Below, one piece after another: positions 10,278 to 23,945 of a DNA stretch of 64,000 nt (its first letter is position 1; the number at the start of each line of letters is the position of its first letter). The notes beneath the pieces are model-generated. The model saw nothing but the letters and a program-made list of their open reading frames with translations. It was not told the DNA's origin and did not search any database. Both the position numbers and the translations under genes were made by a program. The DNA is from Climacium dendroides (lineage: Eukaryota; Streptophyta; Bryopsida; Hypnales; Climaciaceae), in NCBI GenBank assembly GCA_950106755.1, contig OX467092.1, positions 5,084,001-5,148,000 of the forward strand. Reading direction: 5' to 3'.

Positions 10278-13200
10278 TCATGTGGTCCTTGGTGAATCAG
10301 GATTCGCCTTAGGACTCGACCCCAATAGTGGTTCAGTAAGGCCCTTCTCAACTTTCTTCTTCTGATGACGATCGCCATGTCTTTCGGACGCCACGTGCGT
10401 TGCCATGGCCTCTGCTCTACCTTTTTGCACTGCCTCCTGCGCTTGCTTTGAGAGCCCCATTGTCTGTGCATACCATGGAAAATGTTATGAGATTTTGTAC
10501 ACATAACGTTCTTGAACGCACTTCCTATTTCATAAAAAAGATAATCATCAGCCCATGTATAGGAGAGGAGAGAAATATACTAGATTCAATGGTCTGCAAT
10601 TGGTAATGTAGAAGGAATATTCAATCTACAATACACTGTAGAAGGGACCCAATTGCCAACTCGAGGTAAAAGAAAATTATGCAGGAAAGCATCGTTATAA
10701 GGAGCAATATGCCTCAAAACGAGCATAAATTAAAGGGTTTAATTATTAAACTCACAATACTAGGAACTGAGGCCCGGCGACCAAGGGAGGCACTTTTACT
10801 GATCTGTGCTGCTGTCGCAGCAACTCGAATCCTGAAGATAGAACAAAGCAAATATACAAAAAGAAGCGATTCAGCTGCAGTTTTTGGACTGCTCACACTC
10901 TGACTCATACACTTTGACTCATCCATGCAGACATGACTAAGTACGTGAACAATATGTGAAACCCTTTCAGGAAATATACACAGGTAGTGGATGCTTGCTG
11001 GTCAGACTTGAAGATGACTTTTCTTGCCCAACTACGAAAACGAAGTTTATCGTGCCTGGTTTCAAGTCTGAAATTTTCAGATATAGTGGAGTTTCTTGCA
11101 TTTGCAAGCTCGGCCCAAACTAAACTATACCAGACGTTCATCTATTGAATTTCCAAATGGAATCCTAAATTTTTTAGTGAAAAACTACCATTTGATTCCA
11201 AATTGAAACTTGCACCCCACCCCACCCCAATGATTTGTATGTTTTTGGAGGTTTATTGTAACGTTTAACCTATAAAATCATATGAATTCATTTCACACCA
11301 AAAGAATCTAAAATTTTCAAGAGAAAAAGGAAACAAATTTCATCTATGTAGAATTTTATTTATTTTTAAATTGTAAGAATTTGATGGCTAAGATGCACAT
11401 AAAATTGTAGTTTGACTTTTCTGCAATGGGTTGGCCTTTAAAATTGTTATATTAGAAGTAAATGAATTCTTGCACAACCGATAGCAGTAATATATCATCC
11501 CATGGCAAAGAGACCATATATCTGCAACAAGGCCTACTCTGGGAGTCATGCCTAGTAGGAAAGACTACGATAGACCATGAAGTACGTTCCACCCCACATT
11601 ACTCGTGTTCAACGCTGTTAACTGACCTCAGCACTATTACAGAGGGTATAGGTCGCAGAAAGTAGGTGATTATTCGCAAAAACAAGATAAGGAAGATAGT
11701 CTCACCTCTTATGAACGTCTATGTACTCGTCTGTCTCATCCACAATCTCCTCCTGTAAAGCCAACATACAATCCACACAACGAATGATGCAGAGAACGTC
11801 CTTGATGGTAACTATCTAGGGACCGTAAAGCACTTCAGAAATTGCATCAGTGTAATTTAAGTAACCTTCCTGTGAATGTCACTCGATGGAGAGGCTAGCA
11901 CTACTACACAAACATCACAGAATTTGTTAAAGTGATTAGCAGGAAGTTCTAATTTAAGCGTCCTGTAAGTGCACCTGTAAAAGCTCTTCCATCACATCCT
12001 CCATGGTAATGATGCCAATTACATCGCCTTCCTGTATGTGCTTTGGCTTGATGCCATCTCCACGATTAAAATCAGCTTCCCCTTTCAACGGCTCGTGCTC
12101 TGCATTCCTACTAGGCTCTCCTCCGCCATTACAACGTGCATATGCCTTCTCAATATCACCTTCCTCAATACCCGCTTCAGCAACTTGGTAATCCTTGAGA
12201 CCGTTCTTTTCCTCTTTCTGTCCAAAACTGGGCCACTTCTTCCTTTGCTTAGTAGCCACTACAGCAGCCATGTGACTACCTCCTTTCTGAAATTCGTTCA
12301 GAATATCGTACAATGGCATGTCCTCCGGTAGTCTGTGCAACATCATTGCATTGTTAGTCTCCAAACCATTTAGCGATTTCCAGGGATATTTCTGATTTAT
12401 AGCCAGATCTTAACTAGCCAAATCATGGTCTTTTGAGGAAAGAGACTTGGAACGCCTTAAATCTGGTCCACCCATTGATCTGCTTCAACATGGGCATTCT
12501 CATAACAGTTGCTAACCCAGTCTATTTACAAAGTCGTGCAGCCAGAGAGCACAAACTGACTGATACTGTTCGATACAATTATAATCATTAGAATGGATTG
12601 GATCACCACATGTTAATACATCACATATCAATACAATCCAATGGAAAACCCGCCACAGAATCTATTCTACAAAGGAAGTTAGAGTACAAAGGCCATGCTT
12701 TCCGCAACCTACTTGGGTATTCTTCGAATGGGAACAGCACTAATAGGAGTATTTTCCTCAGCTCGAACAGTCAATAGGTTCTTCACCTGCACACATTTCA
12801 TGCAAGCAGAGTAATTAATCCACTCTGCAAAACAAAATTTCGAATAGATTAAATAAACAAAGAAACAAAGAAAATTGATTAATATTAGGGTTTACAATCC
12901 ACTATACTCATTGTTCAAATTCACCGTGGGTAACTCAAAGAGTTTGAGAGCAGTACAATCTCCCATTCTGAGACTGCACAATCTGCTCCAGCAGATTACA
13001 GCGATTAGGTCTCTAGAGAGATTTCATCTCAAAACTAGCACATACCAGACAGCCTTCAGATACTCTAGACAGTAAAGAATAACTCACCAGCAACAAGCCA
13101 ACTATGTTCTGAGGATTATCAGAGTAAACAGGAACGCGGCTATGCCCTCGTGTCATGATCCTCCCCAACGCCTCCCTGTGAGCAGCCCAAGTTAGGATCT

Positions 13201-16104
13201 CTGAGATCGCAAACTGGATGAGCATAACATTGCATACCGATACCTACAAGAGTGCACTTATAAAGCCCTCACCTATCTAATTTGGTGTTTACGTCCAACA
13301 GAAACGTCGATTCAATTGGAGTCATAGCTTCAGCTGCAGTCTGCAGCAATACATGCCCACGTTCAAGACAACTCTTAAGCAGTAGCAGATGATATAAATC
13401 AAACAGAGTACATAAACACTGAGACAGTATAAAAAACAGTGTGTCAACAACTATATATAGCGAAAAAGTTGCAAAATAACTCATGGCATGTGTAACAATA
13501 TTTGCAAATTTTGAAAGAGCTCTGCATGCAACTCACCTTCTCTGTCAAGTCTAAAGCTCCAGCAATGATTGTTGTCTCGTCAAGGGTTAGGTAACCTCCG
13601 GCCTTGCATCCGCACAGTACAGTAGAAATTTTAGATTAACGATAACCGCAACTCTTTCCAGGAAAATACAGACCCCAGATGAATTGAAGGAAGAGTTCCT
13701 TTGAATACACTACACACGCTAGTTGGATCAGTGAGGCACTAGATCTAAAGCTTCTGACATAACCACTGACCACACCAATCACTCTGCGTTATATAAACCA
13801 CTGATCGACCAAATATCTCCTTGAGATGCTTTGATAAGATTGAGGAACTAGTAACAGAAATACTCCTCCAAAACAAATTTTCTGCGGGCCTATTTACACG
13901 GACAGCTCTTAAACAACTAGAAGTCATACATCTTTTCCATGGATTGAAACAAGTGCCTTCAGCTGTGCGCGCCTGAACAAGGCCGAATCATCATGTCCGA
14001 GTAGGTAGTCAAGTAACTGTCAAAAAGTACACAGGACAGCGAGATACAAGCACAATGTAAGCAAAAGATGAACCAGCACTCTCTTTCAGTAAACAAACAG
14101 CCACGCTACAAGAGGCTCTGTCATTGTAGCACTGACTCGCTTTTCGAGTAGTGCCAAAGCTCCTTAAACTTCCTCAAATTCACTGCAGATATAGTTTCTG
14201 TTGATGAAAAGCGTCCTCCCCTCGGTTCAGAGTCCATAAAGAATACAATTCTCAGCACACAAATATTCTGAATCTTCAATATCACATAATGAAGACCATC
14301 GCCACACCCATTTAAAACTTCAAAAATTTACGACGTGATTAAAATAACTAACCCGACCAATTGGATATGCAAGGGGCCAGCAGACGACCATCATCATATT
14401 CACCAGCCAGACCATGTTAGCGCCCACAGCTAACCCGTACCGGGAGCATATGGCTTGAGGTATGACCTGAAAGAACCCGAAATGACAAACACATTGAATG
14501 ATCAGACTTATCACTGTAAATCCTCAGTTTTCAAACGAGCAGCCGTCACATAACACCAAAAGGATTCAAAATTCATAATAAAGAGTTGCTCACAATTCAT
14601 CAAAATTTTACCTCACCAAACGCAAGTACAAATGTAACTGAAAGAATCACAGCCACCCACTCGTTGAACATCTTGTCGAGAAATATCGGAAGAGCCTGCC
14701 AGGTCATGGTAGGAAACCACATGTTGCAAATTTAATCTCTTCCTGACTTCAAAACATTCGTGACCCAAACGAAAACCTTTCAGAGTTCAAGAAATGGTAT
14801 ATTTGGCACACGGTCGTCCATTCAATGCTCAGGTGATAACATGAAAAAAACATATTCAAAGAGCTCTACATTATAAGAAATTACAGCAAATCCTGCGACC
14901 TTTTGATTTCTGGTGCAAACTCGTCGTGCAAGGATAAACCACAAGGTTTGACATTGTATACCTCCATGGCCACGGCATTGCAGAGAAGTAGTGTTACAAG
15001 GAGCTGGTGCTGCTTTGTCACAACCGGTGTTATTGCGGCTGTTTTCAGAACTCAAAATAACGAACATCTATTAGGAAAGCCCTTGGCCGATGGTAACCAA
15101 ACTCTGCAAATAGGCAATAAGGTACAGGCAACTAATTAAGACACGATCCTACATGCAATACTCTAAAATCTTAAAATCATGCACAAGAAGTACACATTGA
15201 TTTTGAGAATGTGCACCTCCTAGCTATTCGAGCTTGTGTTGGTTTTAGGTCATCTACCGAATGTTATAACTGCTGGATCCGTCATTCAAATAACGCATTC
15301 TTTAGTGCATTGAAATCCTATTTGATTTGCTAACAAGAATATAATAAAGCTAACCTACTATAGTAATTGCGCTAATTGCTAAAAGTGTTAGTGTCACTAT
15401 AAGGTGTGATTACGTTATGTCCAATAAAACTTAAGGTTAGTGAATCCTAATGCTGGGAGACCTTTTGGCACGGATAGGTCATAATTGGAGTGACAGTATG
15501 TCTAATTCTAACGATACTGACAGGAATACATTTAGAATCTAGAATCTAATGAATATGACGCCGTACAACAGCTGAGGAGAAAATTCTTGGAATTACTCAC
15601 CTTCCAAGCAAACTTCTGAAAATTCTTAACTCGCTCATAAGTCATACAAATAATATGTATTTTAATGCATTAGAATCCTCTCGAAAACGCAGACAAGAGT
15701 TACATTAAAAATTCCATTTCTAATTATATAAAAAAATCAAAGGCTCGAATTAAAACTCTCTCTGCGCACAGAATTCAAAGGTAGGAAAAAAACAATAATC
15801 AACTCCACATTCAAAAGCTCCAGAATATAAAATAAACCTAAGTGGAGCGCAATCTACCTGCTTGTTTTCTCTCAAGTGGAGTGCCACTTCGCTGTAGCAC
15901 CTCCAAGTCCATAAGCCCGAGCGACATCAAACCAAGAGTTAATCCAGACATAATCCCCGCAAAGCACACTAGAAAAAACGAAATGCCGCCATAAATCCAC
16001 CACCACAACGTCCCGATCTCCACGGGATGATCCGATCCTCCTAATCCCAGCACGGAATGCAAGCCTGCCATCACCGTCACCATCACCATTGTGAAACTCT
16101 CCAT
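10278..16104 (-). CDS. DUF21/CBS-domain (CNNM-type) membrane protein, 13 exons
   Basis: Exons, reading leftward: 16104-15858, 15038-14962, 14695-14612, 14466-14353, 14016-13930, 13602-13537, 13340-13273, 13175-13088, 12786-12713, 12332-11975, 11752-11706, 10831-10756 and 10463-10278, giving 523 aa. The N-terminal DUF21 region (about residues 30-200) shows GIMSGLTLGLMSLGLMDLEV, LLVTLLLCNAVAME, VLAFGEVIPQAICSRYGLAV and LFRRAQLKALV, with three to four membrane spans. A CBS pair follows: TAAEAMTPIE (226-235), RGHSRVPVY, and PLYDILNEFQKG (308-319). An acidic, Gly-rich insert precedes GDVIGIITMEDVMEELLQEE and IVDETDEYIDVHKR. The C-tail is basic and Ser-rich (GRRAS) and ends PRTT. Relatives include the CNNM/CorC group linked to Mg2+ or other cation export and tonoplast DUF21 proteins; the actual role here is not shown. 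It is complete, with length near or slightly above the plant norm. Confidence 0.94.
15280..15710 (-). repeat. Imperfect duplication inside intron 1 of the DUF21/CBS gene
   Basis: Two segments, near 15285-15350 and 15640-15710, share the order CA(A)ATAA, TTTAATGCATT/TTTAGTGCATT, GAATCCT/GAAATCCT, then AACAAGA/ACAAGAG. The intron (15857-15039) is otherwise featureless. Confidence 0.4.
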
Positions 16105-16499
16105 TGTCCCTAAACCCTTACAAACTCCACTTCACCTCCTGATCCACCACTTGTACGTGTCGTCGTCACTTAGAAACATCCGAGAATCGCCCGTGGCCAC
16201 TCCGAAAGCTCATGGCACAAGAAACGAGCGCTTCAGGGTTCAAGAATTCGTAAATCTCTGTGAAAGTTCAGTTCAATGTAATCAGGAATTCGGAGAGTCA
16301 AGTAGAAAATGTTTTGAAATGTTTGAAATCTAATGCGTTGTGAACGGGAATTGTGAGTGCCGGGGAGTTGTTTGGGACGTGGTGGAGAATGCGAGGAAGG
16401 AGAACGGGCGGATGTGCAGATTTGAAGTGAATAAATAAAGTTAAGCTAGCGGGTGCCGCTCTGCAGGCGAATGGTCGAAGAAGCAGGAAGCAAGGTCTT

Positions 16500-16592
16500 G
16501 GGATGAATGTGATGTTTCTAATTGGATGGATGTAGTGTGATGTTTAGATGAATGTGATGTGATACTTGGATGAATGTGGTGTGGTGGACGAT
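16500..16592. repeat. GATGAATGTGATGT short repeat in the gene 2 promoter side
   Basis: Four or five imperfect copies of a TGGATGAATGTGATGT-like unit lie about 400-490 bases upstream of the DUF21/CBS start codon. A TATA-like TTATTTATTC (minus strand, about 16428-16437) sits between them and the gene. Any regulatory role is unknown. Confidence 0.45.
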
Positions 16593-19229
16593 AATATCGG
16601 AGGGTTCTGTTACAGATGATAACGTGGGTTCTGTTAAGGATGGGGAAGGGCCGGGTTATGAATGGCGGGAGTAGGAAGGGAGTACGTGGCCCGTGGCGGG
16701 AGTTGGTGGGTGACGTGGAAAGTGAGGTGGAAAGAATTGTGATACTGGCTGGCAGTGGCAACGACGCTATGGCCCACCGTCTCAGACACATGAGGTGGAA
16801 CTACACTCCTGCTGTCACTAATTTACGGAAGTCACACTATTTTGAATTACTGCAGGTTGAAATACTACTGGAATACTATATTGTACCGATGTGCACAAAA
16901 TTGAAACTGTGCAGTGACACTAATTTTGCAGTTGAGGCTAGTTTGGCCCCCTCACTAATAAGATAAATCTATGTACTTGAAAGGACCATGTTGTCAAACT
17001 TCAAAGTTCTTCAATTTGTATGCTCCATTTTGTCACTATGTATGAATGACATTTTTTGTTTTTACATTCAAAAGTGCTTCAGCAATCATAGAAATTTCAA
17101 AATTTCAAAAATAGATTTATTACATTTGTACAAAATTATAGTGTAAATATTTGAATCATTCTATATTTTAAAATAAAATTATAGGCTCTCAAATTTAGGC
17201 ATAAAAAAATATTCATGTCTCACCAAAATTGAAGTTGTCAAGTATATTAGAATCTAGACATTGAAGGCTTCATTAGAATATTAAATTCAAACATTAAAAA
17301 TAAGACACTAAAAATACATGTTTATTTTATATAGAGATGTAGACAAAAATGTCCATTCTTCACTTAAACCTTTCCTATAGAATCAATCCTCCACCAAATT
17401 TAAAACTGATTGTATTTTTGGAAAGTTGAAAAAGGAGAAAAAAATGTATTATTAAAATTTGAGGTGTAGGCAATTTTCCTACCATCCTTTTACCCCCTAC
17501 TAAGTACAATTTTGCACTTGTAATTCCCAATGAATGTATCATGCACATCATAATCCAACAAATGTTTTGGTTCTACACCAATCATTCGAACCTAAAGTAC
17601 CTCAAATGAAACACATCTTGTAAATTGATAATTAATTAGATTAAATTTGTAGTAGATTGGTGGTGGATTTGAAACAAATTGTCATGAGCCTTCAAATTGT
17701 GATTTTAATTTATTGTTTCTATTTTCTTTTGTACTATTACTTCTCTTTGTTTGATATGCTTCAAAATTTTATAACTTCTATCTTTTTTAGGTTTTAGATT
17801 ATGTAGTTAGTTATAAAATTTGGTGAAATAATGTCTATGTGGTGAAGGAAATCAATGAAGAATGGATCTTTTTGTCTTTCATTCTATATTATTTTTTGGA
17901 AACCATATTCCATATAAAATCAAAAAATCAACCAACATAATTTGGATGTCAATGTTCTATATTGAAGATGCACATAAAATACTAAATGAAATCTTTTATT
18001 CTTCAACGTAACTAAGAATTATTTGGCTATTAATCCTTTAAAGATCAAGGTTTAGTTCATTTTTTTTTTAAATGAAGACACATTTTAAAGGATAATGCAA
18101 GAGAATTCCTTAATGATGGCAAGATGTAAAATTGATAATCTTGTTACTCTTAATCCCTATTTTGTAAAGAATGAAAAGCAAATGTGTGTTTTTTGAATTT
18201 TTTTCTTAGACTTTCAACTCAATTCTTCAACATAAATTTTTTTTAATTCAATATTGGTAGTGTTGAAGTTTTAAGTTGTGAAGATTCAACACTTGAAAAT
18301 CTAGTCATGCAAGGTGCCCAAAAAATGGTTTTCATCACTTCAAATGCACAGTCTACATGTTCAAAGTTTTTGAATTTTCTTCGACACATTCTTCTTCTAG
18401 CCTAATACAAGATTTGACAATTAGCTATGCAAAAAAAAAAAAAAAATCTAAATTTTTTTGCACTTTGCAATAGAAATGACAATTTTAGTCTTAGGATTGG
18501 GACTTTAAGGAGTAAGTCCTAGCACAAAATTAAGTCCCTCTTGTATGGGCATCATGAAGCTTGTACAAATGACCAATCATTGATGAACTTCCACCCTCAG
18601 ATTCTTAAAGCAAAGGGCAATTTCCAAGCCATTACATTAAAATTCTAAAATTCTAAAAAACTTAAAATTTGAGATCCAAAACTTAGTTTAATAGATGCAT
18701 CTCTTAGAGACAAAAAGAATTGATATCAAAAAATTGGATTGTAGTTTAGTATTGGAGATGTTGTCTCTAATATCTTCTAAAAAATAAAACTCTTGATTTA
18801 GATTTGACATTTAAAGGTTGCCCCTTGAAAGTTTGGAAAGCCCAATTTTGAATGCAATATATTTTTTGGGGGGGATATTTGGCATAGAAGGAACATGAAT
18901 TGAGGTATATGATAGTGAGAAAACTTGTATTTGTGTTAATCTAGACACAATGTCATATAGGGCTCTAATTAGGATCATTATTGCACTTCCTACATGCCTT
19001 TAGAAGTTACAAATGATCATGATTTCTACATGCATGGTGATACATTTGAGCATGAAAAAACTTAGATGTTAATTCCTAATTGCCCAAGGCACCACACTTT
19101 GGTGTTGACTAAACTTTGAAGTTAAATAGAATGTCATCAAAAAGTTATTTTTTATAAATCATATTCTATTAAATATCCTTTAAAGTCTTTTTTAAGCATC
19201 AAAAATTTGATTTTGGAAAAAAAAAAATT

Positions 19230-19530
19230 TGATTTTCCATTGAAGATTTTATGTAAGGGTGTCCATTGCAAACTTGATTTTTTAGTGTTAGACTCTTGGA
19301 GATAAGCCTTGATATGATATTGGGGGGAAATCGCATTAGAAATTCATTTTTAAAATTGTAGAGTATATTTTGAAAAGTTGTAAATTGATTATGGTTAAAC
19401 ATGTTATGTCTTTTAACCTTGTATTTATTTCATGATCTCAATTTTAGATTTGACATGAAAAAAAGGGATACAAAGACTTCAAATCATTTTCATAGTTTTA
19501 ACACCCTCTTGATCAAACATTATAATTTTT
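19230..19530. repeat. Dispersed repeat family E, copy 1
   Basis: Motifs such as GGTGTCCATTGCAAACTTGA, CGCATTAGAAATTCATTTT and TTGATCAAACATTATAAT recur in inverted order and orientation at about 61970-62310, with further fragments at 61370-61480, 62460-62570 and 62850-62930. It looks like an old, truncated transposable element. Confidence 0.55.
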
Positions 19531-20454
19531 CAAAACATAAGTAATATTGGTGTATTTTATTTTCCTATATGATCTATAAGACATTTAGATTGAATTCATA
19601 TAGTTACAATTTCAAAAAAATTGATAAAACTTATCAAAATTTGGTCTTTTTTTAAAGTTTTGAGTCAACTTTATAAAACTTTAAAAAAAACTTTAAAATT
19701 TAGGGGTTTAAGTGATATTCAAATGTAAGATGTTAATTGTTGAATAATCAATCTTGTCATATTTTAGTACATAATTCATATTCTTAGAGTCAAATATAGT
19801 ACCAAGCATTTGGTTCCTTACAAACCTTTAAGGGTTAAAAAAACATTGTTGTACCTAAAGCAACTACATTGTTAAACAGAATAAAGGGAGCCAGAAGACC
19901 GCTCTACTTGCCTTGATAGCACATTGCAACTTTTAGAATGTTCCCTTGCTCTTATTGTACTCATATGCGTTGGTTCCTCATATCCAAGGCACACAATTAA
20001 TGAAGCCCCCAACCATAATCGCTCCAAAACAAGAATGCATTGAAGCCTTGAACGGCCAATTGGCCACAACATGTTGGCACCCAAAGTTTGGTGAGCCCAA
20101 ACTCCCCTATTCCATTGGTGATCTGAACGGTAGAATCACATGCCTATCTCTAGCCATTTGAATTTCAAGTTGTTATTTAGTCCAACAATGTGGATGTTCT
20201 TACCTTCTTTAACTCCTAAAGAATGTAAGCATAACTCATACAATCGATAGATACTATTGCAACTTCTAAGTACCAAGGCCATTTGCATGTAGAACAAATT
20301 GTATTTCAACAGAGAATTTTTTTGTGAGACAACCTAGAAGTGCACCTCTGCTTTATGATTTTTCATAGAATTATTTTGCAACAAGATTGTGCAAGAAATA
20401 AAGCCTCATACACTAGGTAGGACGCTAAATGCCCCCTACAAAGTGGGACAAGTA

Positions 20455-20660
20455 GGGTGAAAACCCAAGTTCTCCAAGATAAAAGTAAAATCTTGCCCCC
20501 TATTTTGTGTCATACCTAAGGTATGTTCTTGACCTCTCTTTGCTAATTCAAAGTCTCTAATTACAAATATAAATTCAAAATTTGTAAATTTTTTTCATGT
20601 GTGAAAATTTAAAAAAATTATTGCGTTTTTCCCCCAAGGTAAAATTCTTGAGTTTTCACC
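20455..20660. repeat. Dispersed repeat family H, copy 1
   Basis: This segment shares CCCCCTATTTT, then AATTACAAATATAAATTCAA and AAAATTTGTAAATTTT, then a CATGTGTG motif and TTTTCCCCCAAGG, with 32160-32345 and 36625-36820. A diverged inverted relative lies near 35880-36060. No coding potential is seen. Confidence 0.5.
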
Positions 20661-20723
20661 ATACTAGTCCTACTTTGTGACATAGGTATTTTAAGGGCCA
20701 CTTCACATTATGGTCATCCAAGT

Positions 20724-21010
20724 CGAGAGGCCATGGAACTGAGTGACCAAACTTTGTTGAGAGGCCAAATTTTGTTGAGAGGCCAAACTTTGTTGAGTGG
20801 CCAAACTCTATTGAGTGGTCAAATTTTGTTGAGAGGCCAAACTCTGGTGAGAGGCCAAACTCTATTGAGAGGCCAAACTTTATGGAGAGGCCAAACTTTG
20901 TTTAGAGGCCCAATTTTGTTGAGAGTTCAAACTTTGTTGAGAGGCCAAACTTTGTGGAGAGGCCCAATTTTGTTGAGTGGCTAAATTTTGTTGAGAGTTC
21001 ACTTGTTGAA
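20724..21010. repeat. 18-base minisatellite, about 14 copies
   Basis: The unit is TGAGAGGCCAAACTTTGT with variants (GGTCAAATT, GGCCCAATT, AGTTCAAAC), repeated without spacers from about 20740 to 21000, plus degenerate flanks. Because 18 is a multiple of three, it leaves an open frame from an ATG at 20733 to 20984 that would read as LLRGQT-type hexapeptides. I regard this as a by-product of the repeat, not a gene. Confidence 0.85.
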
Positions 21011-21654
21011 AGTCCAAAGAAATGAGCAATAAATAAACAATAAATAATAAGAATTGGAGCCTTCAGCCAGCCATAGTCTGAAGTGGCCCTAAGACTGTGC
21101 CATTCCTGGTCGTAACCACCCCTAAAAGCGGTGGAGTGCACCCAGCAGCTGCCTCGGGATCCCCCGGGCAAGCCCAATGACCTCATAAAGAAGAAATCAT
21201 AAAGCGTGGAAGGGTGAGCACATGGGCAGAACAGACCGACACTGGACACTCATGGACATGCTCCTGTTCAAGTGCTTGTAGTATGGACAGTGGCAGAGCA
21301 TAAATCCCAAAGGGCCCATTTGTCTCCCAAAAAAAAAAAAAAAGTTTTAAAAAAGTTTTAAAAAATTCCAAAGGGCAAGGCTTTTCCATTCCCTGGTAAG
21401 GTTAAATTGCGTTATGGCATCATGGTTTTCTGTTGTCAGTATCTCTGCGAGGGATGGATCACGGGTGCTGCATCATTCTCGCCATCATTCAGACATGAGG
21501 GTCAGACTTAACAGTTGAATTCTGCACTGGAACTTTTATGGCATCTGCAGTGGAAAAAGGTAATATAACTTAATGACACAGTAATGCAAAAAAAGAGAAT
21601 CAAAAACGTGGGAAAAGACGACAAAGAAAAAGAAAAAGAGGGAAAAAAAAGTAG

Positions 21655-21965
21655 AAATTGCCCACCTCAAAGGCTGAAACTGAATTTGGGGGAGGTGAAG
21701 CTTCTTGAAATGTTTTTCGGTAAATTTTCCTTGAAAGACAAGTGGGATTGGCATCTAACCCAAGTTGTTTCATGTTTTTTGGAGCTTCGTGGAATGAGTT
21801 ATGAAATTTTGAAGTCGAAATGGCATAGGGCCCCAAAAGTCACCTACCCCCTTGAAATGTACATTGTTTGGGCCTTGCTGAAGGCTATGAAAAAACAACA
21901 TGTGCAAATTGTGTATGTTTGAGGAGGTGGGCAGTTTTAGAGCCTATGCGCTTTTAGAACCTCCT
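21655..21965. repeat. Dispersed repeat family A, copy in opposite orientation
   Basis: This is the complement of the 9245-9525 and 51085-51375 copies. It has an open forward frame (21584-21922) in which FSLKDKWDWHLTQVVS is closely matched by FSLKDKWNWHLTQVVS from the minus strand of the 51085-51375 copy. The frame has no recognised domain. Confidence 0.6.
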
Positions 21966-23945
21966 ACCTTATCAAGCTCATTACTTTCAAGGGCACGTTA
22001 GAGAGAGTTTGGCTCTTGCACAATAGTTTTTGCTTTTCTGCAGAGTGCAGCAAGCAAGCCAACAATTATGGTCAATGGGGATTATAGCAACAATTTCTAA
22101 ATGTGCAATTTGTCCAACCAATCATCCATCTTTGTCTTTGACACTAGCATCGTGAATTTATAGTATCCATAGGTGAGATATCAAGTGCTTCAGAATTTTA
22201 GGTAACATAAAAGGGTTGAAATGCCACAATTGGGGTTTGCTTCATTAAGCAAGTGTTTGCGCGAACATGCCTAGGATGTACCATTATGATGTTCATACAT
22301 TAGACTAGGATTGAAGATGCTCTTAGTTGTATAGATCCTTCAAGGTCATGTAGCTTGATACAACAAGGAAGTACATTAATTTATAAGTACCAGTAAGGGT
22401 GCAAAATCAATGTTGTTGTAAAATTACTTTTATTGGTAACCAAGGTAGGAGGTTCTTAAAGTTTCATTTTCTAGTTGATTCACAATTTTGGACTACTTGA
22501 ATTCTTGAGATATTGTTTAGTAAATTTTCCTTGAAAGATGAATGGGATTGGCATCTAATTCAAGCCGTTCATATTTTTTCTTTAGTGAAACTAGTATCAC
22601 AGTAGTATCTAAAAGCATCCACCCTTGGATATGTTCACCCTTGGTAAATTGGTGAATGCCATTGGTATAGAGACAAAGGGAAACAATGTTAAAGAAAGCT
22701 TTTAAAGCATGGTCGCTTTATAGACCTCCTACTTTATTCAAAACAATTCAAGTAGTGTGTGAGTTAGAGTACCTATGTTATAAATGTTTATTTGTTATAA
22801 ACACCTTCAAATGATTGCAGGTACATACCTACAACTAAGTTCACAGCTCATAGGCTTGTGTTTTTGTACCCATGCACAAGCACCGTTGCATTTCTTCTTG
22901 TTCCCAGAAGTTTTCCCAAAAACAAGCTGGGCCTTGCTGCTTTTGTAATCAAATTGTTGTACCAAATGGCAGTGTGCAGAGTGAGTACTGTATGCTTATG
23001 ATGTTCAAAGGGCCAACAAACTTGCAAGCAGGGCTTTCATTGAATGCCTGCTTTCAGTTCCCATCACTGCAAGTGGTTGTAAACTTAACTTGTATCCTCT
23101 GAGCGTCAACACCTTGCCTGCACAGGCTCGTGACAACCAGTTTTGCTGCACCACGTCAAACCCGCACCAGCCATGGTGTTCTCAACGATCCTTCAAAAGG
23201 CATCAGACTGCAGCAGAAATGAAACTCTTTGCCAATCAAGTTTTCATGACTGCACAGCTGCACAAATTTTGTCAGCGGTTGAGAAGATTTTGAGATTGCA
23301 TTTTGCAAAATTGCCTTCATCCTCAGAGGACAAGTCTTGGAAATTTTGCTCCGACGCTCAGCTATTCAAGTAATATCAACGAATCAAGATTTCTATTGAA
23401 GGTGCAAAACGTTAAAATTTAATGAGAAAACAGAGCTACCAGGGTGTGCTTGAACAACTTTGAGCAGATAATACAAGGAGTACGAAAACCATTGATGCAC
23501 TCCATCATTCAATGAATGATTGGTACAACTCGCCCTGCAAATTAAGAGAATACATGTAATGAGGAGATTAACAAAATTTAATCCTTGTGTGACGTTTTGT
23601 GTTCTACTAGGTGGGAGCACCCACCCCACATCTCGAGGTGGAAATTTTGAGGCAAACCTCAGTTGCCCTTTCCAATGCTGATGATCATCTTTGATCAACT
23701 GTCGTTTTCTCTCGCTCACTCTCTCAAGTATTGTTGTATATTTACAACATCAAAATGGCACAGCTAACCATGTCTGTCTAATAATTTAATGTGCTTCCTC
23801 CTAGTCTGACTTGTGTAATGACTACCACATCGAAAATGTGCATTAATTGATCATTTTTAACACACAAGTGGTAAAATGTGATACGTTTTACAAAAGGTGC
23901 ATTGAATTTTTGCACCTTGCACCACCACCAACTCGTTGACAGATG

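Larger units (their letters stand above)
16970..23390. other. AT-rich intergenic region with dispersed repeats
   Basis: No gene is supported. It holds family E (19230-19530) and family H (20455-20660) repeat copies, an 18-base minisatellite (20724-21010), a family A copy (21655-21965) and a fragment of it (22495-22600). The 22860-23390 part is less AT-rich with a few short open frames, but I could not join them into a recognisable product. It might be an unrecognised transcript or part of the 3' side of the AP2 gene. Confidence 0.5.

Noticed and set aside
20733..20984. ATG-led frame encoding LLRGQT-type hexapeptide repeats
   Set aside because: It exists only because the minisatellite unit is 18 bases. 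There is no promoter, splice or domain evidence.
22872..23373. Cys-containing short frames in less AT-rich DNA
   Set aside because: I could not join them by credible splice sites into a known product; kept only as a noted region.
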